Positions 26,772 through 36,032 are shown, numbered from the stretch's first letter. The stretch is 64,000 bases of DNA from an uncultured Flavobacteriaceae bacterium (GCA_913048115.1 CAJWVI010000005.1:1-64000); one strand, 5' to 3'. Notes: generated from the letters alone by a model not told the origin. Program-made: numbers and translations.

Positions 26772-28007
26772 GTGAATATCAAAGCATACGATGTTATTAT
26801 AATTGGTGGTGGAGCGGCAGGATTTTTTGCTGCGATCAACCTTAAAACCATTTCCCCCAAACTTAAAGTTGCTATTTTAGAGCGAGGTAACGAGGTGCTT
26901 ACTAAAGTAAAAATTTCTGGAGGCGGAAGATGTAATGTTACCCATGCAGAATTCGTGCCCAGTGACCTTTCTAAAAATTATCCAAGAGGAGAGAAAGAAT
27001 TGTTGGGTCCTTTCCATACATTTATGACAGGTGATACCCTAGCTTGGTTTGAACAAAGAGGGGTTTCTATTAAAATGGAAGAAGATGGTAGAATGTTTCC
27101 AACCACAAATACTTCACAGACGATTATAGATTGTTTTTTAAAAGAAATCTCAACCCTTGGTATTTCATTATTAAAAGGTCAGCCTGTAAAAGAGATTCAT
27201 ACACAAGACAATGCTTGGACTATTAAAACCACCTCTGATTTATATGCAGCTCAAAAGATTGTTATAGCCACAGGGAGTAATCCAAAAATATGGAATGTTT
27301 TGAAAGGCTTACAGCATACAATCATACCACCCGTACCCTCCTTGTTCACTTTTAATATCAAAGACCAACGAATTCTAGATTTACCAGGCGTTTCTAAAGA
27401 GGTTAGTGTAAAAGTGATGGGCTTAAATGGCAAGGTAGTTTTGGAGAGCGAGGGTCCTTTGTTAATAACACATTGGGGTATGAGTGGTCCTGCTATCTTG
27501 AAGCTTTCTGCTTGGGGTGCTAGAGAATTAGAAACAGTATCCTATAAATTCACCATTATTGTTAATTGGTTGTTATACCAAACTCAAGAAGAGGTCCTAG
27601 TAGCGTTATTAAAACTTAAAACTAAGCAGCCCAAACAAACAGTTCTTAAATATGCTCAATTTGAAGTTCCAAAACGATTGTGGCAAAGTTTGGTGCAAAC
27701 AAGCGGGATAGAAGCAACAGAGATTTGGGCAGATATTTCTAAAAACAAACTTCAAAATTTAGCACAACAACTTACGCAATCCTATTTTGAAGTAAACGGT
27801 AAAAGCACCTTTAAAGAGGAGTTTGTTACCGCAGGTGGTGTAGCTTTAGAAGAGGTTAATTTTAAAACTTTTGAAAGCAAGATACATCCTAATTTATATT
27901 TTGCAGGAGAAGTAATGAATGTTGACGCTATTACAGGAGGGTTTAATTTTCAAAATGCCTGGACGAGCGGTTATATTGTGTCCAAGGCAATTTCTGCAAA
28001 GCAGTAA
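26772..28007 (+). CDS. FAD-dependent oxidoreductase, BaiN/RdsA (HI0933) family
   Basis: A 411-aa flavoprotein with an N-terminal dinucleotide site (IIIGGGAAGFFAA), the family motif KISGGGRCNVTH and the C-terminal FAD segment LYFAGEVMNVDAITGGFN. The family is widespread and its physiological substrate is mostly unknown; members are annotated as NAD(P)/FAD-dependent oxidoreductases. GTG at 26772 is the start, giving MNIKAYDVIIIGGG. The 127-base gap upstream contains no recognisable gene. It stands alone between tsaB and mvaD. Confidence 0.9.
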   Translation: MNIKAYDVIIIGGGAAGFFAAINLKTISPKLKVAILERGNEVLTKVKISGGGRCNVTHAEFVPSDLSKNYPRGEKELLGPFHTFMTGDTLAWFEQRGVSIKMEEDGRMFPTTNTSQTIIDCFLKEISTLGISLLKGQPVKEIHTQDNAWTIKTTSDLYAAQKIVIATGSNPKIWNVLKGLQHTIIPPVPSLFTFNIKDQRILDLPGVSKEVSVKVMGLNGKVVLESEGPLLITHWGMSGPAILKLSAWGARELETVSYKFTIIVNWLLYQTQEEVLVALLKLKTKQPKQTVLKYAQFEVPKRLWQSLVQTSGIEATEIWADISKNKLQNLAQQLTQSYFEVNGKSTFKEEFVTAGGVALEEVNFKTFESKIHPNLYFAGEVMNVDAITGGFNFQNAWTSGYIVSKAISAKQ

Positions 28008-28169
28008 GCCTTCAATAGGCATTTTCAGAGGAGTGCTATAGGGCTTAAAGACTTTTTAAACAGCTAGTAAAATATGCTGTACTAAGTTGTGAAGGATCAT
28101 TTTTAAAAGGCCTCTATTTTCGTATCTTTACTTCTTAAATTTAAGCCATCCAATTTAGGGCCCACACTT

Positions 28170-29261
28170 ATGACCAATCAAGACTTTATTCCAAAACCAT
28201 ATACAGAAATACTAGAAAACGGAAGCGTGTCCTATCAATCACCCAGTAATATTGCTTTGGTAAAATATTGGGGAAAGTACGCAGAACAATTACCTCAAAA
28301 TGCTTCTGTAAGTTTTACCCTAAGTCAATGTAGAACAGAAACCACGGTGCACTTTAAAAAAAAGAATGAAGATTCTTTTGATTTTGAGGTCTACCTTGAT
28401 GGAGTGCGTGAATTAGGTTTTGAGCCTAAGATTAAGAAATTCTTTGAGCGTGTGGAGCATTACATTCCATTTATTAAAAAGTATCACTTTGTTATTAGAA
28501 CAAAAAATACCTTTCCGCATAGTAGTGGTATTGCAAGTTCTGCAAGTGGTATGAGCGCCCTAGCAATGTGTCTTGTAGCCATAGAAAACAAGTTAAACCT
28601 TCCTAAAGAACAACAAGCACAACACAAAGAGTTTGGCTTACAAAAGGCTTCCTTTTTAGCTCGTTTAGGTTCAGGAAGTGCAGCTAGAAGTTTAGAGGGG
28701 CCTTTGGTTGTTTGGGGAGAACACTCAAAAATAGAAGGCAGTAGTAACCTTTTTGGAACACGCTACCCATACGCTATTCATGAGAATTTCAGCAATTACC
28801 AAGATACTATTTTGTTGGTAGATAAGAATGAAAAACAAGTAAGCAGCACGGTGGGTCATGATTTGATGCATCATAACCCTTATGCTACAGAGCGTTTCAA
28901 AGAAGCAAATAACAACCTAGAAAAACTCATTTCTATTTTTGAACAGGGTGATATAGATGCCTTTATTACGCTAGTAGAAAGTGAAGCGCTTCAATTACAT
29001 GCCATGATGATGGCTAGTAAACCGTATTTTATTTTAATGAAACCAAATACATTAGAAATCCTCAATCGTATCTGGAGCTATAGAATCAAAACAGGTAGTA
29101 AAGTGTGTTTCACCCTAGATGCTGGAGCCAATGTTCATGTGCTGTATCCGGACTCAGAAAAAGATGCTGTAGCTAGGTTTATCAAAGACCAACTCGCCCA
29201 TTTTTGCAAAGATGGCGCATACATAGATGATTTTTTAGGTCAGGGTGCAACAGTGTTGTAG
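28170..29261 (+). CDS. mvaD: Diphosphomevalonate decarboxylase
   Basis: MvaD converts mevalonate diphosphate to isopentenyl diphosphate with ATP, the last step of the classical mevalonate route. The 363-aa GHMP-superfamily protein has SPSNIALVKYWGK at the N-terminus, the phosphate loop SSGIASSASGMSALA, GSAARSLEGPLVVWG and a C-terminal FTLDAGANVHVLYP segment. A possible -7 box TATCTTTA (one mismatch) lies at 28123-28130. It is followed by mevalonate kinase and a prenyltransferase; HMG-CoA reductase is at 57438-58751. Confidence 0.95.
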   Translation: MTNQDFIPKPYTEILENGSVSYQSPSNIALVKYWGKYAEQLPQNASVSFTLSQCRTETTVHFKKKNEDSFDFEVYLDGVRELGFEPKIKKFFERVEHYIPFIKKYHFVIRTKNTFPHSSGIASSASGMSALAMCLVAIENKLNLPKEQQAQHKEFGLQKASFLARLGSGSAARSLEGPLVVWGEHSKIEGSSNLFGTRYPYAIHENFSNYQDTILLVDKNEKQVSSTVGHDLMHHNPYATERFKEANNNLEKLISIFEQGDIDAFITLVESEALQLHAMMMASKPYFILMKPNTLEILNRIWSYRIKTGSKVCFTLDAGANVHVLYPDSEKDAVARFIKDQLAHFCKDGAYIDDFLGQGATVL

Positions 29262-29354
29262 TCTTTATTTAATCCTTTTATAGCCATTGCCTTAGGCAAC
29301 AGTTTTTACTCTTGTTTTTAAGATTTTCATAACAATATATAAGCTCTTTTAAAG

Positions 29355-29362
29355 TATCTTTG
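29355..29362 (+). promoter_or_regulatory. -7 promoter box TATCTTTG before mevalonate kinase
   Basis: A perfect TAnnTTTG match 39 bases before the ATG suggests that mevalonate kinase has its own promoter in addition to any read-through from mvaD. No clear -33 TTG is at standard distance. Confidence 0.5.
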
Positions 29363-29401
29363 TAATTATTATGTACCTTTATTGGTATAATTTAAATTTT
29401 C

Positions 29402-30340
29402 ATGAAAGGTCCTCTCTTTTATTCAAAAATATTACTCTTTGGAGAGTATGGTATCATCAAAGATTCCAAAGGGCTTTCTATTCCTTATAATTTTTTTAAA
29501 GGTGCATTAAAGACAGATCAAAAGCACACTGATGCCGCTATCAAATCTAATGAGAGCCTTCATCATTTTGCTGTTTATTTGGAGAAATTACAAAATGACA
29601 CTCCTACTTTAGCGACCTTCAATACAGAAGCTTTACAGCTTGATGTCGCGCAAGGAATGTATTTTGATAGCACCATTCCACAAGGCTATGGTGTTGGAAG
29701 TAGTGGTGCTTTAGTAGCTGCTATTTATGATAAGTACGCCACAGATAAAATTACAGTACTAGAGAATTTAACACGTGAAAAACTCTTAACATTAAAAAAT
29801 ATCTTTGCCGCTATGGAATCTTTTTTCCACGGAAAGTCTTCTGGCCTAGACCCCTTAAATAGTTACTTAAGTTTGCCTATTCTTATAAATAGCAAAGAAG
29901 ATATAGAAAGTGCAAACATTCCCTCTCAGACGGTAGACGGTAAGGGTGCTGTATTTCTATTAGATACTGGTATTGTTGGAGAAACAGCTCCAATGGTACA
30001 TATCTTTATGGAAAACATGAAGCAGGAGGGTTTTAGAAATATGTTAAAAAATCAATTTGTAAAACATACTGATGCTTGTGTGCATGATTTCTTAAAAGGA
30101 GATGTAAATTCTCTCTTTGGAAATGTAAAACAACTTTCTAAAGTGGTTCTAGATAATTTTAAACCTATGATTCCTACTGAGTTCCAAACGCTTTGGAAAA
30201 AAGGTATTGATACCAATGCTTACTACTTAAAACTATGTGGTTCTGGCGGTGGCGGTTATATGTTAGGTTTTACAGAAGATATTGACCATGCTCGCACAGC
30301 ACTCAAGGATCACAAACTAGAAGTAGTATATAATTTCTAG
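29402..30340 (+). CDS. Mevalonate kinase-type GHMP kinase
   Basis: A 312-aa GHMP kinase. Motif 1 is SKILLFGEYGIIKDSKGLSIP, close to mevalonate kinases; motif 2 is GYGVGSSGALVAA; FFHGKSSGLDPLNS carries the catalytic-base Asp region; motif 3 is LCGSGGGGYMLGF. Position between mvaD and a prenyltransferase supports mevalonate kinase (mevalonate to 5-phosphomevalonate). Phosphomevalonate kinase is the main alternative, as GHMP kinases are hard to tell apart by eye. Confidence 0.85.
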   Translation: MKGPLFYSKILLFGEYGIIKDSKGLSIPYNFFKGALKTDQKHTDAAIKSNESLHHFAVYLEKLQNDTPTLATFNTEALQLDVAQGMYFDSTIPQGYGVGSSGALVAAIYDKYATDKITVLENLTREKLLTLKNIFAAMESFFHGKSSGLDPLNSYLSLPILINSKEDIESANIPSQTVDGKGAVFLLDTGIVGETAPMVHIFMENMKQEGFRNMLKNQFVKHTDACVHDFLKGDVNSLFGNVKQLSKVVLDNFKPMIPTEFQTLWKKGIDTNAYYLKLCGSGGGGYMLGFTEDIDHARTALKDHKLEVVYNF

Positions 30341-30366
30341 ATAACGCTCAACTCATTTTATCTTTT

Positions 30367-31272
30367 ATGTTCAGCAGAAAACAAAAACACATCATGTTAA
30401 AGTTTTTCAGCCTGTTCTCTGTTGTTAGAGGGTACAATATTTTAGTTATTATTCTGGCTCAATACCTCACCTCTGTATACATCCTGGCGCCAAATTTACC
30501 AGTAGGTAAAGTTCTTTTTGATGTCAATGTGTTGCTATTAGTTCTAGCCTCTGCTGCGGCCATTGCTGCAGGTTACATTATCAATAGTTTTTATGATAGT
30601 GAGAAAGATCTTATCAATAGACCAAATAAAACGGTATTGGATAGGCTGGTAAGTCAAAACACAAAACTATCGGGGTATTTTATCCTTAATTTTCTTTCTC
30701 TGGTATTTGCTAGTTCTGTTTCTTTTAGAACTGTGCTATTCTTTTCGCTCTATATTTTTGCTATTTGGCTGTATTCTCACAAACTCAAGAAGTTTTTGTT
30801 TATTGGAAATATTACCGCTGCAATTTTAGCGGTCATACCTTTTTTTGCAGTGTTTATTTACTATCAAAACTTTAGCGATGTAATTTTTGTACATGCTACC
30901 TTTCTATTTTTGCTTATTTCTATGAAGGAACTCACCAAAGATTTAGAAAATATAAAAGGGGACTTAGCGCAAGATTATAAAACCATACCCGTTGTCTATG
31001 GGGTTTCTTTGGCAAAAATAATGCTGTGGTTACTTAGTGCTGTTACTCTAGTGCCAATAGTACTACTGCTTAAGAATTTCTCAATAGGGTATATGAACTA
31101 CTATTTTTATGGTAGTATAGTGGCCTTGGTTGTTTTTGATTTAATTCTCTTGAAATCTAACAAAAGATTACACTACCTTATTTTGCATAATATTTTAAAA
31201 TTCATCATTGTATCGGGTGTTTTTAGTATTGTGCTTATCAACGTAAATCTGGTCTTGAGTCGCGTTTTTTAA
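30367..31272 (+). CDS. UbiA-superfamily prenyltransferase, possibly GGGP-type
   Basis: A 301-aa integral membrane prenyltransferase with about eight helices. The first Asp-rich motif is NSFYDSEKDLINRPNKT and the second is KELTKDLENIKGDLAQDY, both binding prenyl diphosphate through magnesium. Flavobacterial homologs next to mevalonate kinase are usually annotated geranylgeranylglycerol-phosphate geranylgeranyltransferase-like, but the acceptor cannot be read from sequence; a quinone or lipid acceptor is possible. ATG 30394 (MLKFFSLF) is an alternative start. It is 26 bases after the kinase, so likely the same operon. Confidence 0.82.
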   Translation: MFSRKQKHIMLKFFSLFSVVRGYNILVIILAQYLTSVYILAPNLPVGKVLFDVNVLLLVLASAAAIAAGYIINSFYDSEKDLINRPNKTVLDRLVSQNTKLSGYFILNFLSLVFASSVSFRTVLFFSLYIFAIWLYSHKLKKFLFIGNITAAILAVIPFFAVFIYYQNFSDVIFVHATFLFLLISMKELTKDLENIKGDLAQDYKTIPVVYGVSLAKIMLWLLSAVTLVPIVLLLKNFSIGYMNYYFYGSIVALVVFDLILLKSNKRLHYLILHNILKFIIVSGVFSIVLINVNLVLSRVF

Positions 31273-31384
31273 AGCTATACTCAACATTTGGTTTAGGTGT
31301 TTGTATGCTTTTTTTTATAAATAGCATCATTGGTGCTGTCGAGGTCGTTCAAAAAACATCAACAAAATTGATTAAATTAGCCCT

Positions 31385-32356
31385 ATGCAAAAAGAAAATT
31401 TATTGAATGTAGCCCTAGCACAAATAGCTCCAGTATGGCTTGATAAAGTTGCTACGCTTGAAAGAATATACGCGCAAATTAAGGGTGCTGCAGCAAAAGA
31501 CACTGAGCTCATTATCTTTGGTGAAGGTCTGCTGCCTGGTTATCCATTTTGGTTGGCATTAACAGGGGGTGCAAAGTGGAACACAAAGGCTAATAAAGAA
31601 CTCTACGCGCATTATGCTCGCAACGCAGTTACGATAGAAAATGGCGATTTAGACCAAGTATGTGCTTTGGCCAAAAAGCATCATATGGCTGTTTATTTAG
31701 GCATTATAGAGCGCCCTTTAGATAGAGGAGGGCATAGTCTTTATGCTTCTTTGGTTTATATCAATCAAGAGGGTGTCATACACTCTGTGCATCGTAAATT
31801 ACAACCTACCTATGATGAGCGTCTTGTTTGGGCTCCTGGAGACGGAAATGGCTTGAAAGTCCATGCACTTAAACAATTTACCCTAGGGGGGCTTAATTGT
31901 TGGGAAAACTGGATGCCTTTGCCTAGAGCATCACTTTACGGGCAAGGAGAGAATTTACACATAGCCGTCTGGCCAGGAAGTGCTCATAATACCAAAGACA
32001 TTACTCGGTTTATCGCCAGAGAGTCTCGCAGTTATGTAATTTCGGTATCAGCATTGATGTCAAAAAGTGATTTTCCTCTAGAGACCCCACATTATTCTAA
32101 AATTTTAGAAAAGAGTCCAGATATCTTAGCTGATGGAGGTAGCTGTATTGCAGGTCCAGATGGTGAATGGATTTTGGAACCAGACACCCAGACTGATGGA
32201 AACATCTACCATACCTTAGATTTTAATAAGGTATATGAAGAACGTCAAAACTTTGATCCTGTGGGTCATTACTCTCGTCCAGACGTAACCAAATTAATTG
32301 TAAACAGAGAACGCCAATCTACCATTTGTCTTGTTGATAATATGGAGGAGGAATAA
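31385..32356 (+). CDS. Nitrilase (carbon-nitrogen hydrolase, branch 1-like)
   Basis: A 323-aa hydrolase with the nitrilase triad: Glu in IIFGEGLLPGYPFW, Lys in HRKLQPTYDER and the nucleophile Cys in GGLNCWENWMPL. The NCWEN-x-MPL context and total length are those of true nitrilases (branch 1: nitrile to acid plus ammonia) rather than amidases of other branches. The natural substrate is unknown. The gene has no evident functional partner; it stands between the prenyltransferase and a pseudouridine synthase. Confidence 0.88.
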   Translation: MQKENLLNVALAQIAPVWLDKVATLERIYAQIKGAAAKDTELIIFGEGLLPGYPFWLALTGGAKWNTKANKELYAHYARNAVTIENGDLDQVCALAKKHHMAVYLGIIERPLDRGGHSLYASLVYINQEGVIHSVHRKLQPTYDERLVWAPGDGNGLKVHALKQFTLGGLNCWENWMPLPRASLYGQGENLHIAVWPGSAHNTKDITRFIARESRSYVISVSALMSKSDFPLETPHYSKILEKSPDILADGGSCIAGPDGEWILEPDTQTDGNIYHTLDFNKVYEERQNFDPVGHYSRPDVTKLIVNRERQSTICLVDNMEEE

Positions 32357-32448
32357 ACAACGTTGTCTGTCGTTTTTAAAATATTTTGGCATGTTTTTTC
32401 TTTCTAATTTTCAGATTAGGGAATCAATGTAATTCATAATTTAAAGCG

Positions 32449-32456
32449 TATCTTTG
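32449..32456 (+). promoter_or_regulatory. -7 promoter box TATCTTTG for the pseudouridine synthase gene
   Basis: A perfect TAnnTTTG match 39 bases before the ATG at 32496. No convincing -33 element. Confidence 0.5.
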
Positions 32457-32495
32457 CGCCCAATTTAAAATACCTGAATTTCAGGAAACTACATC

Positions 32496-33383
32496 ATGAG
32501 CAGAAACGATAATAGACCAAAAGGAGCCAACAAAGGGCACGGTAAAAATGCGAAGTTTAAAAGTAATGATCGCAATGCAACATCGAAGCCAAGAGACGGA
32601 AAATCTAGAGCGGGTGAGTTAAAACCAACTCCAAAAACTGTTACTCCAAAGCCAGCAAAGAAAAAACATGACGTGGTAGATGGAATTCGTTTAAATAAGT
32701 ACATATCAAACAGTGGTATTTGTTCTCGTAGAGAGGCAGACACCTATATCGCTACTGGTTTAGTTTCTGTAAATGGAAAGATCATTAATGAGATGGGCTA
32801 CAAGGTAAAACTAGAAGATGATGTGCGTTTTGATGGGCGTCGTCTTAACCCAGAGCCTATGTCTTACGTGCTATTAAACAAGCCTAAAGGATTTGCTACT
32901 ACAACTAGTACAAATGACACCAAAGGAAATACCGTGATGGATTTGGTTGCTAATGCTTCTTCGGGTCGTATTACTCCTATTGGTAGACTTGGTAGAAATG
33001 CTACAGGCTTATTGTTTTTCACCAATGATGACAAACTTAAAGAGAAATTGAGTAAAAAAGGAATGGAGCGTTTGTTTCATGTTGAGCTTGATAAAAATCT
33101 AAAAGCTGCAGATCTTAAAGAAATTTCAGAAGGAATTCAAATTGGACCAAAGAAAATTCAGATTGAAGAAATAAGCTATGTAGATAATAAACCTAAAAAA
33201 GAAGTTGGGTTAAAAATCAAGCATATGGGAAACAGTGTAATTCGTGAAATATTTGATCATTTAGGATACAACATTTTGCGTTTAGACTGTGTTACTTTGG
33301 CACATTTAACCAAGAAAGATCTTCCAAGAGGACGCTGGAAAACGCTAACTAAAGAAGAGTTAGAGTTGTTTTCTATGCTTTAA
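32496..33383 (+). CDS. RsuA/RluB-family pseudouridine synthase with Asp-to-Gly at the catalytic site
   Basis: A 295-aa protein. Residues 1-60 are a Lys/Asn/Gly-rich disordered tail; then an S4 RNA-binding domain (IRLNKYISNSGICSRREAD) and a pseudouridine synthase domain. In the RsuA/RluB/RluE/RluF group the catalytic Asp follows GRL (GRLD). Here the segment is PIGRLGRNATGLLFFTNDD, so residue 166 is Gly (GGT at 32991-32993), one base away from Asp GAT. The rest of the domain is intact, including the C-terminal LDCVTLAHLTKKDLP. It may be an inactive RNA-binding paralog, a lineage variant or a sequence error. Confidence 0.85.
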   Translation: MSRNDNRPKGANKGHGKNAKFKSNDRNATSKPRDGKSRAGELKPTPKTVTPKPAKKKHDVVDGIRLNKYISNSGICSRREADTYIATGLVSVNGKIINEMGYKVKLEDDVRFDGRRLNPEPMSYVLLNKPKGFATTTSTNDTKGNTVMDLVANASSGRITPIGRLGRNATGLLFFTNDDKLKEKLSKKGMERLFHVELDKNLKAADLKEISEGIQIGPKKIQIEEISYVDNKPKKEVGLKIKHMGNSVIREIFDHLGYNILRLDCVTLAHLTKKDLPRGRWKTLTKEELELFSML

Positions 33384-33390
33384 TTGTTAA

Positions 33391-34662
33391 TTAAGTTATG
33401 GTTTCTCTATGGGAGCCATTTCTTGTTTGACTGTCTTGAAATAGCTCCAAAAGAACTACTGCAATTACAACACTATATTCTATAGCAACTAGCGCTAGGT
33501 TTTCATTAAACCCTTCAGCGCCATAGGCTGCGTAGCTCAAAAAAACCATAAAGCTCCATACCAAAGCAAATTTGTACTTGGTAAACACGCTTAACAGTAG
33601 GGGTGTTGCTACATACCAAGGGTGAACTGTTGTGGATAATAAAAAGTAAATAGAAACAGCAAAAAGCAGTCCTGTGATGAGTTGTTGTGTGGTTTGGTTT
33701 TTTCTAAAAAAAGTTAGTATAATAACACAGGCTATTACCACTAGTGGTAATACAAGACCAACGGTGGCTATGATGTTCCACCCAACACTTTGAAATCCAA
33801 TCCACCGTATGATATAGTATACACTTGCATTAAATTCAAAACGTTGAAACCATAAACCAATAGTTGTACCAAAGTTTAGCAAAAAGACTTTAGATAGAAA
33901 GGGAGCGAATGTAATTGCGATAGTTCCAAAAACTACCCAATAGAATTTTTTCATTATCCAGAATCCTTTTTTGAAGAGTCCCTCTGGAGCTAGATACTTA
34001 TAAAATAGCGGAAGTAATAAAAGGGGCAGTAGTTTTACAGAAACTGAAATCCCTAACAATATAGCAGCCCAAAACCACTTGTCTTTATGCAGCAGGTATA
34101 ATGCCCATACTAAAAAAAGAAGCATCACGCCTTCAAAATGAAGATTTCCAGTAAGTTCTATGATGATAAATGGATTTAAAAAATACCAAAAGATGTTTCT
34201 TGCAGGTAGCTTGAGTTTCTCTAAAAGCTTTTTCCCAAAATATAAGATACCAATATCTGCTAAGATCATTAAGATACGCAAACCTATTACAGAGCCCAGG
34301 ATAGAACCTTTAGCAAGTAAGCCAGCCAAAGCAAAGCAAAGCTGGTTGATAGGAGGGTAGTTGCTGTAATGACTTGCATTAAGGCCTCCCATACCCTTAA
34401 TGAGTATGCTGCTATTTGAAATAGCGTCTAAAGAAGTTAAGCTGCTCGCTGGTAGATCTGCATTAGAGAGCTGTTGTGGGGTGAATACATAAGGATTTAT
34501 TCCTAGATTGAGGAGTCTACCATCCCATATAAAGCGATAAAAATCTTGTGATAAATTAGGAATGGCAGGTAAAAATAAAAGCCGGAATAGGATGCCGAAA
34601 GCAGCTAAGACCCAAAAATTTAATTTGGAGTATTGTGTCATTCTATAGGCACCATAAAACAA
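33391..34662 (-). CDS. Polytopic GT-C-like glycosyltransferase (mannosyltransferase-like), 5' end unresolved
   Basis: A protein of at least 423 aa with about ten membrane helices. An early loop AIPNLSQDFYRFIWDGRLLN carries Asp residues, as in polyprenyl-phosphate-sugar-dependent GT-C enzymes (GT87/mannosyltransferase-like); GINPYVFTP and NYPPINQ are also typical. The reading frame stays open about 57 codons beyond the TTG at 34662, back to TAA 34834-34836, and that stretch looks coding (VPVFGSITLYVLFAYFLER is a helix). It contains no ATG, GTG or TTG. The true start is therefore upstream, non-canonical, or hidden by an indel. The family assignment is by motif and topology only. Confidence 0.75.
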   Translation of the reverse strand: MFYGAYRMTQYSKLNFWVLAAFGILFRLLFLPAIPNLSQDFYRFIWDGRLLNLGINPYVFTPQQLSNADLPASSLTSLDAISNSSILIKGMGGLNASHYSNYPPINQLCFALAGLLAKGSILGSVIGLRILMILADIGILYFGKKLLEKLKLPARNIFWYFLNPFIIIELTGNLHFEGVMLLFLVWALYLLHKDKWFWAAILLGISVSVKLLPLLLLPLFYKYLAPEGLFKKGFWIMKKFYWVVFGTIAITFAPFLSKVFLLNFGTTIGLWFQRFEFNASVYYIIRWIGFQSVGWNIIATVGLVLPLVVIACVIILTFFRKNQTTQQLITGLLFAVSIYFLLSTTVHPWYVATPLLLSVFTKYKFALVWSFMVFLSYAAYGAEGFNENLALVAIEYSVVIAVVLLELFQDSQTRNGSHRETIT

Positions 34663-34849
34663 ACCACCATATAGAAGCAGTAGGTTTAGAAAGTCACTTC
34701 GCTCTAAGAAATACGCAAAAAGAACATAAAGTGTTATACTCCCAAAAACAGGAACCAGTAGTTGTGTATATGCTTTTAAATATTTAATTGTGTTGTGTTT
34801 ATTTGTATCATTAATAGCCCCTACTATCCACCATTAGTTATCAATATTT

Positions 34850-36007
34850 TTAATCTTGCCACTGGGCAATAAATAAATTAGTATCACGACCTCCTCCGTT
34901 ATTTCTATTTGAAGAAAACGCTAAGTACTTTCCATCATTGCTAAATACAGGAAAGGCATCAAAGGTTTGTCCATGAGTTACCCTTTGTAAGTTTTTTCCA
35001 TCCAGATCAATCAAGTATAAATTAAATGGAAAACCACGCTCTGCTTCATGATTGCTGCTAAATAATATTTTTTGTCCGCTGGGGTGAAAAAATGGACTCC
35101 AGTTTGCATTCCCTAAATTAGTGAGCTGCTTTAGGTTGCTTCCATCTGCATTACAGATGTATAATTCCATATCAACAGGTTCTACCAGGCCATCTGCTAG
35201 CAAATCTTTGTATTTTTTAATTTCTGTTGGGGTTTTTGGTCGTGAAGAACGAAAAATTAACTTCGTCCCATCTGGTGAGAAAAAGGCACCTCCATCATAG
35301 CCCAGCTCATCGGTAATTTGTTTTACATCACTACCATCTATATTCATGGTATATAGTTCAAGGTCTCCACTACGCGTTGAGGTAAATACAATTTTATCTC
35401 CTTTTGGAGATACAGTTGCTTCTGCATCATAACCGGGTTCTGTGGTAAGTTGTGCGGTAATATTCCCTTCTAGATCTGCTACAAAAATATCAAAGCTGTC
35501 ATACACAGGCCACACATAATTACCGTTTTTACGAAGCGGCACCTCTGGGCAATTTTCGTCTACTAGGTGCGTGCTTCCGTACACGTAGTGTTTGTTGTCT
35601 GGCAGAAAATAAGCGCAGGTAGTTCTTCCTTTTCCAGTAGAAATCATTGGAGGTTTGGTGTCTTTAAATGTTTCTTGTGCATTCATTAAAAACATTTGGT
35701 CACAGCCAACTCCCCAGTCTTTATAATTAGATTGAAATACTAATTGCTTGTCATCAAAACTCCAATACGCCTCTGCGTTATCACCTCCAAATGTTACCTG
35801 GCGTATGTTTTTAAGATGTATTTCTTCTGGATAAATAAGTGTGTCTTGAGTTACTGGATCTAATACTGCTTCCCTAGTACCCCCTGTTACGCTAAGTGTT
35901 TTGCTAGTTGTTGACAAGGTCTCAACAGTAGAGATTGTTTTTTCTTTGGTGCTATTTTTACAGGAAAGTAACAAACAAAGAATGACAAGGGTAGTAAGGT
36001 GTCTCAT
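34850..36007 (-). CDS. TolB-like WD40/PD40 beta-propeller lipoprotein
   Basis: A 385-aa protein with a lipoprotein-type signal (LVILCLLLSCKNS) and repeated PD40 motifs: DGTKLIFRSSRP, GQKILFSSNHEAE, DGKYLAFSSNRNNGG and GDKIVFTSTRSGD. These form a six-bladed propeller like the C-terminal domain of TolB. It probably works in the periplasm or on the outer membrane; the ligand is unknown. It diverges from the M28-PDZ peptidase with start codons about 30 bases apart, and a TATTTTTG box for it lies at 36025-36032. Confidence 0.88.
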   Translation of the reverse strand: MRHLTTLVILCLLLSCKNSTKEKTISTVETLSTTSKTLSVTGGTREAVLDPVTQDTLIYPEEIHLKNIRQVTFGGDNAEAYWSFDDKQLVFQSNYKDWGVGCDQMFLMNAQETFKDTKPPMISTGKGRTTCAYFLPDNKHYVYGSTHLVDENCPEVPLRKNGNYVWPVYDSFDIFVADLEGNITAQLTTEPGYDAEATVSPKGDKIVFTSTRSGDLELYTMNIDGSDVKQITDELGYDGGAFFSPDGTKLIFRSSRPKTPTEIKKYKDLLADGLVEPVDMELYICNADGSNLKQLTNLGNANWSPFFHPSGQKILFSSNHEAERGFPFNLYLIDLDGKNLQRVTHGQTFDAFPVFSNDGKYLAFSSNRNNGGGRDTNLFIAQWQD

Positions 36008-36014
36008 ATTTCAG

Positions 36015-36022
36015 TAATTTTG
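36015..36022 (+). promoter_or_regulatory. -7 box TAATTTTG for the M28-PDZ peptidase
   Basis: TAATTTTG matches TAnnTTTG and lies 15 bases before ATG 36038. It shows that the ORF-track start at 35999 is upstream of the likely transcription start and so not used. Confidence 0.55.
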
Positions 36023-36024
36023 CA

Positions 36025-36032
36025 CAAAAATA
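36025..36032 (-). promoter_or_regulatory. -7 box TATTTTTG for the TolB-like gene
   Basis: On the minus strand this reads TATTTTTG, 17 bases before the minus-strand ATG at 36007. It is two bases from the plus-strand -7 box at 36015-36022. Confidence 0.5.

Noticed and set aside
29287-29299. TTGCC/GGCAA hairpin after mvaD as a terminator
   Set aside because: Only five base pairs with a short T stretch; too weak to call.
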